Source: Homarus americanus
Lineage: Eukaryota > Arthropoda > Malacostraca > Decapoda > Nephropidae
Direction of reading: 5' to 3'
Assembly: GCF_018991925.1 (NCBI RefSeq)
Contig: NW_024724368.1
Span: 3,004,742-3,068,741, forward strand
Length of the DNA: 64,000 bases
The translations under genes and the position numbers were made by a program. Of the stretch, positions 58,735 through 64,000 are shown in pieces. The notes below the pieces were generated by a model that made no database searches, was not told the DNA's origin, and worked only from the letters and a program-made list of their open reading frames with translations. Numbering within the stretch: the first letter of the stretch is position 1; each line of letters opens with the position of its first letter.

Positions 58735-59845
58735 TACTGATACACCTCCATTACATCACTATCCCACAGAAACACCATGTTGCCACTATCACACACCATA
58801 TTACAATCACACATACACACCATGCTGTCACTACAGTATTACAAACCATGTCACTGCTACACCTTTTCACATATCTGTTGAGACATTGTTACATAACCAT
58901 TTGACAAATTTCATAACCGAATGACAGAACACATATCGAATGACAATCTAAAATAACTGTTGGTGGTATGTCATTCTCCAATTGTAACATTCTCAAACTA
59001 TATGTAGACTGTCGGTTTATTGTTCACGTCTGTCAACTTCATAACTTATGTCAATCACTTCCGTTAACATGAACGAACAGCTATTTTAGATTGTCATTCG
59101 GTATGTGTTCTGTCATTCAGTTATGAAATTTGTCAAATAGTTATGTAACAATGTCTCAACGGATATGTGAAAAGGTATATTACACATGTCACTATCACAC
59201 CATATTGTCACTATAACACACCAGGCACCAATCACACACCACATTGTCACTATCATACACCATATTATCACTATCACACACACCATGTCACTATCACACT
59301 GGTCACAATCACAGACACCATACTGTTGCTATCACAGTTGTCACCCACACACTATGTTGTCACTATCACACACACACCATATTGTCACTATCACACAAAC
59401 ACACCACAGTCACTATCACACAGCAGTCACCATCACACACACCATATTGTCACAATCACACACACCATATTGTCACACTCACACACACTATGTTGTCACA
59501 ATCACACACCATGTCTATCACAAACACCACATTGTCACTATGACACACCATGTCACTATCACACACACCATGTTGTAACTATCCACACACACATACCATG
59601 TTGTCAACTATCTACACACACACACCATGTTGTAACTATCCACACACACATCATGTTGTCACTCAGACACACACACACACACACACCATGTTGTAACTAT
59701 CCACACACACCATGTTGTAACTATCCACACACACACACACCATGTAACTATCCACACACACACACACCATGTAACTATCCACACACACCATGTTGTAACT
59801 ATCCACACACACACCACGTAATCACTCTCACACACCATTATCATG
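58735..59845. repeat. CACCATRTTGTCACTATCACA minisatellite
   Basis: Irregular tandem array of 18-26 base units (CACCATGTTGTAACTATCCA in the right part), interrupted by a MITE-like foldback at 58862-59176. It opens long repeat-driven frames on both strands. Confidence 0.9.
58862..59176. mobile_element. MITE with about 105-base TIRs inside the minisatellite
   Basis: CCTTTTCACATATCTGTTGA at the left matches the reversed right end CCTTTTCACATATCCGTTGA. Complementarity runs about 105 bases with few mismatches; the central unique part is about 100 bases. No coding sequence. Confidence 0.85.
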
Positions 59846-61248
59846 ACAATCTGGAGATCTTTTACAGCACTTTTAGACGATTTCTTATAAGCAGGCAACA
59901 TGTCTATGGAGAGTATGCTATTTTCTCTCCCTTAACTTGTACAGTACAGTATGCTGTACAATATCTTACTACATGTACACTCGCCACAAACTGTTCTTGA
60001 ACGCTCTAAGGGTAGTACAACATGACAATACCAACGAAAAAATCTGAACATTGATCTCTGAGGAAGTTTTATTGCAAATTAAATTACTTCTTTTCACCTG
60101 TAAATACTATAAAAACGAGCAAGATACTGTATATGGAGTCACTTCACAACCAGGCATGCTAACCATTCTGAGATGACACGAGCCATAGTGTTCATTCTGA
60201 AATTTGTCGTGCCCAGCTGTTCAAGAATGTACAGTAATTACCCGGTATATTTTTTAACGAAATGCCAAGATTTTTTCTACCTTCTTTTGTATATGCTAAT
60301 TAGGATGACAGGGTATGGAAACATATCTGCCTACCACCACAATAGTCTCCTGAGTCCTCCATAACTGAGAATCTATAAGTTACTTTAGGTTTACAATTTC
60401 AGTATAGTAACTTGGAACGAGTAATTCTAATAAATAAATACCGAGGATTAACAAGTAAGATACAGTATTTAGAAAAATGTTTCATTAATATTTCATTAGG
60501 CAAGGCAAGATACAACATAATATTACAGATGAAATACAATCGGAAGAGCTAAAAGCCAGAGAGTATTCAGTGCATGTGAGCTGGTTGGACGGAATACTTA
60601 ACAGATACAAGTTTTCTTATATTATGGAATCCTATCAGGAATGATATCAGTTATGGACATACTGGAGTTGATTGATATCTTGGAATAACTGTTCTTAATC
60701 ATAATACTCATATAAACTAAGTATTGTATACTTAAAAAACAGCTTGCTGCAAGACAAAACTCAGACAGCCTTCCATTTCTTTCTGGTGATCTGAAGCACC
60801 ATGATAAATAATATATGATAATATTTGGCATCCAATTAGATTTATATACACAGTACAGTACGTATTACATTTTAAAGCTTATATATCATACAGTTCTCAC
60901 TAGTATTAAAAGATTAATAATTAAGATTATGTCACTAATGAAGTTTAATAAGGCAAGTTAGAATTGACGTCCACTGACTATGTCAATTAATAATATAGTA
61001 CAGTATGCCATATACCTGTACAGTACTGCATTATAAACAGTTCTTCATACTGTTGTAAATCTTTTATTTTACTAAACTGTACATTATGTAGTGTGGTGGT
61101 GAATAATGAAAGAGATCTTTATGAGAATCAGTACTGTACTGTATGTAAAGGAACTACAGTATATTCTTTCAATATCTGTAGAGTAGAGTAGAGTACATGG
61201 CATAATCTTAAATCATCAATCTCCTTATAAAAGTACAGTACATTATAC
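59846..61248. other. No gene recognised
   Basis: AT-rich with several TACAGTACAGTA words; no coding signal. Confidence 0.45.
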
Positions 61249-61305
61249 CTGAAGCCTTCTCTCTCTCAATGGTGTCCCTGACAAGGTAGACAGCAGCAGC
61301 AGCAT
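61249..61305 (-). CDS. Candidate exon of an unidentified gene
   Basis: The acceptor TTGGATATTGTAG and the donor TTCAG|GTATAA flank 57 bases, phase 1 to 1, encoding AAAAVYLVRDTIEREKAS. The composition is gene-like and the frame also opens upstream. Protein family not recognised. Support is only the splice sites and the reading frame. Confidence 0.3.
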
Positions 61306-61944
61306 CTACAATATCCAACATAAATCTTGTCTCTCTGGTTTACTCATCAAATAATGAAACCAATAGAACAAACTTATAAACTGTATACAGTAGTTTCACT
61401 GTACACAAGTACTGTACTTAATGAGGCCTTCAGCTTACAGGACAAGAACTCAGTATCTCACCTGAGGCCAGTAAAATCCTTCACAACTGTAAACTTATAC
61501 TGTTCAGTATTTAAATAATAAAATATTGATCTCTGGTGATAATGTACAGTACTGTAATGTACATTCATCAGGGGTACATATTCCACATTTGTTTACATAA
61601 AAATTAATACAAATGATTGAAAATAATTATTACTGTAATCACATTACAATTTCACTTTGATTGAAAGTCCCCTTCAAAACCAAAATACATTAACAGACAA
61701 GGTTTGATAACAGTGAAACACAGAAGGCATGAAATACAATCATTAAGTTTCTTTGAAGACATTATGAACATTCTTGTACAGTACTGTACGAGTATGTTGT
61801 GGATTTTTTTTCCTTAAATAGACGAGACACTGTAAATCATTTTTAAGAAAACAGTAAAGTGCTATTACAAAAATTTCATACCCAAATTTTCTTTAAACAT
61901 GTTTTGCAATAAATTAAGAAATACATTTACAGAACAGGATCTTC

Positions 61945-62200
61945 AGGAGCTCAGCAAGCTTGTTGCACAACTCTCTTAGCACTCTGGGATGCACCATGTC
62001 AGGGCCGGAACTCTTATGAACCTTTAGCTTTGACAATGTACTTCTAATACAGTACCCCCTTCTGAGAACACAATGTGGGTCAGAATGGTGTCAAACCATC
62101 TGTCTTCAAACGCAGGAAGATTGTTTGCATCCTGTCTTGTGAACAACGAGGAAAAGAATCTGTTCAACGCCTCCGCCTTGTCCTGGTCAGAATCTGTGGA
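61945..62200 (-). mobile_element. CR1-like ORF2, region just before the RT domain
   Basis: Minus-strand pieces EALNRFFSSLFTRQDANNLP, then after frame breaks SGPDMVHPRVLRELCN, match the segment between endonuclease and reverse transcriptase of CR1/L2-type ORF2. Decayed. Confidence 0.6.
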
Positions 62201-62860
62201 AATACTTTACTTTTTCCTCTTCACCACTGATCGACTTGTTAGCCGTTTGGGTTATCAGTCACATCTCTGTTATGCACTGTTGGCAAGCACTGGCTCCTGA
62301 ATGTATCTGAATCTGCTCCAGTGCTTATCAAATCTGGTCTTGAAAGAGCTCACACTTGGTGCCATCACAACACTTTGGCAAATTGTTCCAAGAGTTCACA
62401 ACTCTCACTCCAAAAAAGTTACCCCTCACAGTTTTCTAGACTTGCGGCTTCTTCAACCTTGAGCTGTGACCCCTTGTGGGGCGAGCGTTCACCAGCTAAG
62501 GACACTTGACCGAGTAGTGCCCTCCGAGATGCTTATACACCTCAATTAAGTCTCCCTTTGCTCGTCTGCAGTACAGTATAAGCTAGGCAATTTCAGGTGC
62601 TCCAATTACTCAGGGTCGCTGAGGTGCCGTAGTGCAGGCACCAGTCTGGTGGCCCCCCTCTGGACATTTTCAATCAACTGACAGTACTCCAGGTGGGGAA
62701 GCACTTCACTCTTGAAGATCGTTACGAGGGACGGACCATCAAGATATCTAACGACCTTCTTATAAGACCTAATAATTTAGTTGCCCGATTTACCTTCTTC
62801 TCCTAATGGTCCGAGAACTTCAGCTCATTGTCAACGTACCAGGAACCAGATACAAAAAAA
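62201..62860 (-). mobile_element. CR1-like ORF2, RT C-terminal part and 3' end
   Basis: In minus-strand order: a late RT region (VDNELKFSD at 62830, then a VNRATKLLG-like stretch) and a C-terminal region (GERSPHKGSQLKVEEAA, LFWSESCELLEQF). It ends with the same 3' end as the copy at 27987. Stops and shifts throughout. Confidence 0.65.
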
Positions 62861-63490
62861 TACATTTAAACCACTAATCCCTCTATGTGCCTATTTTGGG
62901 TACAAAGGATATTCATCTCGGAAGTTTTCAGAAGAATGCAACTACTTTTCAAACATACAGTACAGTACTTCCCTGAAAAATAAAAAAGCCAAAAATTCAT
63001 AGGTTATTCAAACTACATGTACACTTTTTCTCTATATGTATACTTCAGATACCAATGGCCTTCACTTCTTATTATTTTTAATTAATAATCTAGTTTCTGA
63101 AAATTTTAGCTATGAAAAAATTATCTACCGTAATCTTTACAATGATACTAAATACTGTACAATACAGTATTTCTAAAAATTCCCCAAGAGCAGAAGCGGT
63201 TTCATGCCACTAACTCTTCAACTTCTCTACCAAATTTCCACTATTTCTTCTGCTATTACTACTAAAGTATGATTACTACTACTGCTACTACTACTACTAC
63301 AGCCACTGCTTCATAGCAAACCTATAAAACTGAACCCCACAGTTCTTTTGAGAATGTCTCAAAGAAGGCACAATAATAATAACAATAAAAAAATCCCCCA
63401 AATCAGATCTGCATTATACAGTATAGGAAGCCACTAAAATTATGTATTTCATGCCATCAAACTTCACAATGTAAAAATAAAATACTTATA
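62861..63490. other. No gene recognised
   Basis: AT-rich; TACTACTACTGC trinucleotide tract at 63275-63305. No coding signal. Confidence 0.45.
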
Positions 63491-63494
63491 ACTG

Positions 63495-63559
63495 GGACAT
63501 AATCAGGTATTGAACTTTCCTCATTATCATCAGCTCCAACAGTGTCACTAGGTACTGTA
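63495..63559 (-). CDS. Candidate exon of an unidentified gene
   Basis: After acceptor TTCTTATTGTACAG a frame reads PSDTVGADDNEESSIPDYVP, acidic and gene-like, but its entry phase (1) does not match the phase-0 end of the next exon upstream. The alternative frame (YLVTLLELMIM) does. The exon end is not fixed: possible donors are A|GTTATA and A|GTATTT. Confidence 0.22.
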
Positions 63560-63621
63560 CAATAAGAAGTTAAAAACTAAATTATACGGTATCTATAAAC
63601 TAAGGGTGAACTAATTAGCAC

Positions 63622-63729
63622 CTGAACAATAAGATATCTGACAGCCTGACTTAGACAAACTTTCCTTCTTAAAGCTTCATCCCCCGTTTGTGTGGCAAAA
63701 GCATATGGAAACAAATCAGCCACATCATA
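63622..63729 (-). CDS. Candidate exon of an unidentified gene
   Basis: An open stretch reads DVADLFPYAFATQTGDEALR then RKVCLSQAVRYLIVQ and ends at CAG|GTGCTA. It is gene-like in composition. No AG acceptor exists at its 5' limit; a TACTAAT branch-site-like word lies there, and the first usable AG would start the exon at 63674. Family not recognised. Confidence 0.33.
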
Positions 63730-64000
63730 TTAGTACATTATTATCAATTAATTTGTATTAAATCAATCAAATTTCAACATAATTCTAATTTTCTTATTAT
63801 CTAATAACGTACAGTGTGATAAAATTATATTTGTTTACCGATATAAATCACATGCATATTCTGGATAACTGTACTGGTATTTTCAGTCATGGTCTGAAGG
63901 AAGGAAGAAATCTGTCACTCATTAACAAGCAAGTCTTTTTTTTACCTTAAATTCCAGTAACACAATAAAAAGCAAAATCTTGGTGATTATGCTGTACATC

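Noticed and set aside
59167..60000. 277-codon His/Thr/Tyr-rich ORF, longest in the window
   Set aside because: Almost wholly the CACCAT minisatellite; the non-repeat tail has no gene-like features.

Overview
The window is nuclear DNA of an arthropod, most likely a decapod crustacean. The evidence is indirect. Three multi-exon genes have GT-AG introns. Sequence between exons is AT-rich and crowded with microsatellites and minisatellites, including very long (TA)n tracts. Short CCTAA/TTAGG runs match the arthropod telomere unit. Tigger/Jerky-type, CR1-type and Penelope-like debris is common, and there is a secreted CUB-serine protease of a kind known from crustaceans. No prokaryotic operon, CRISPR array or phage is present.

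All three genes lie on the minus strand; every exon junction below was checked for reading phase by hand. (1) Coding 1829-9621: nine exons for a membrane protein with 4 or 5 membrane spans and a long hydrophilic C-terminal tail that ends in a decapeptide repeat. One exon (7536-7772) keeps phase whether included or skipped and carries a whole extra membrane span. I could not assign a named family. (2) Coding 18906-26009: ten exons for a 696-residue ankyrin-repeat/SAM protein, the ANKS6 (samcystin) orthologue, a component of the ciliary inversin-compartment module in vertebrates. A non-coding 5' exon near 27510 and a promoter-like cluster near 28730-28870 may belong to it. (3) Coding 32458-50746: twelve exons for a 718-residue secreted protein with a signal peptide, a Cys-rich motif, a CUB domain, a Gly/Ser minisatellite linker, a basic linker and a trypsin-type protease domain with an intact His/Asp/Ser triad. 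Its first intron is about 7.2 kb.

The rest is intergenic or intronic. 1-1150 carries a decayed Ty3/Gypsy pol fragment. 9700-18900 is intergenic and holds several terminal-inverted-repeat DNA elements (13451-13796, 15451-16318, 16640-17280, 17278-18723). Introns of ANKS6 and the protease host more (19661-20230, 21372-21966, 34307-34614, 38884-39062). 26000-32400 is intergenic with a foldback element, a CR1 tail, a 20-bp minisatellite and (TA)n. 50750-64000 has no confident gene but contains foldback elements, a CACCAT minisatellite, a rearranged CR1 block and three candidate exons at 61.25-63.73 kb that may be the edge of a fourth minus-strand gene.

The genes are not functionally linked in any way visible here. 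I see no new multi-gene system. The most unusual signals are the membrane-span cassette exon, the repeat-encoded protein segments and a hammerhead-like motif in Penelope-type sequence.
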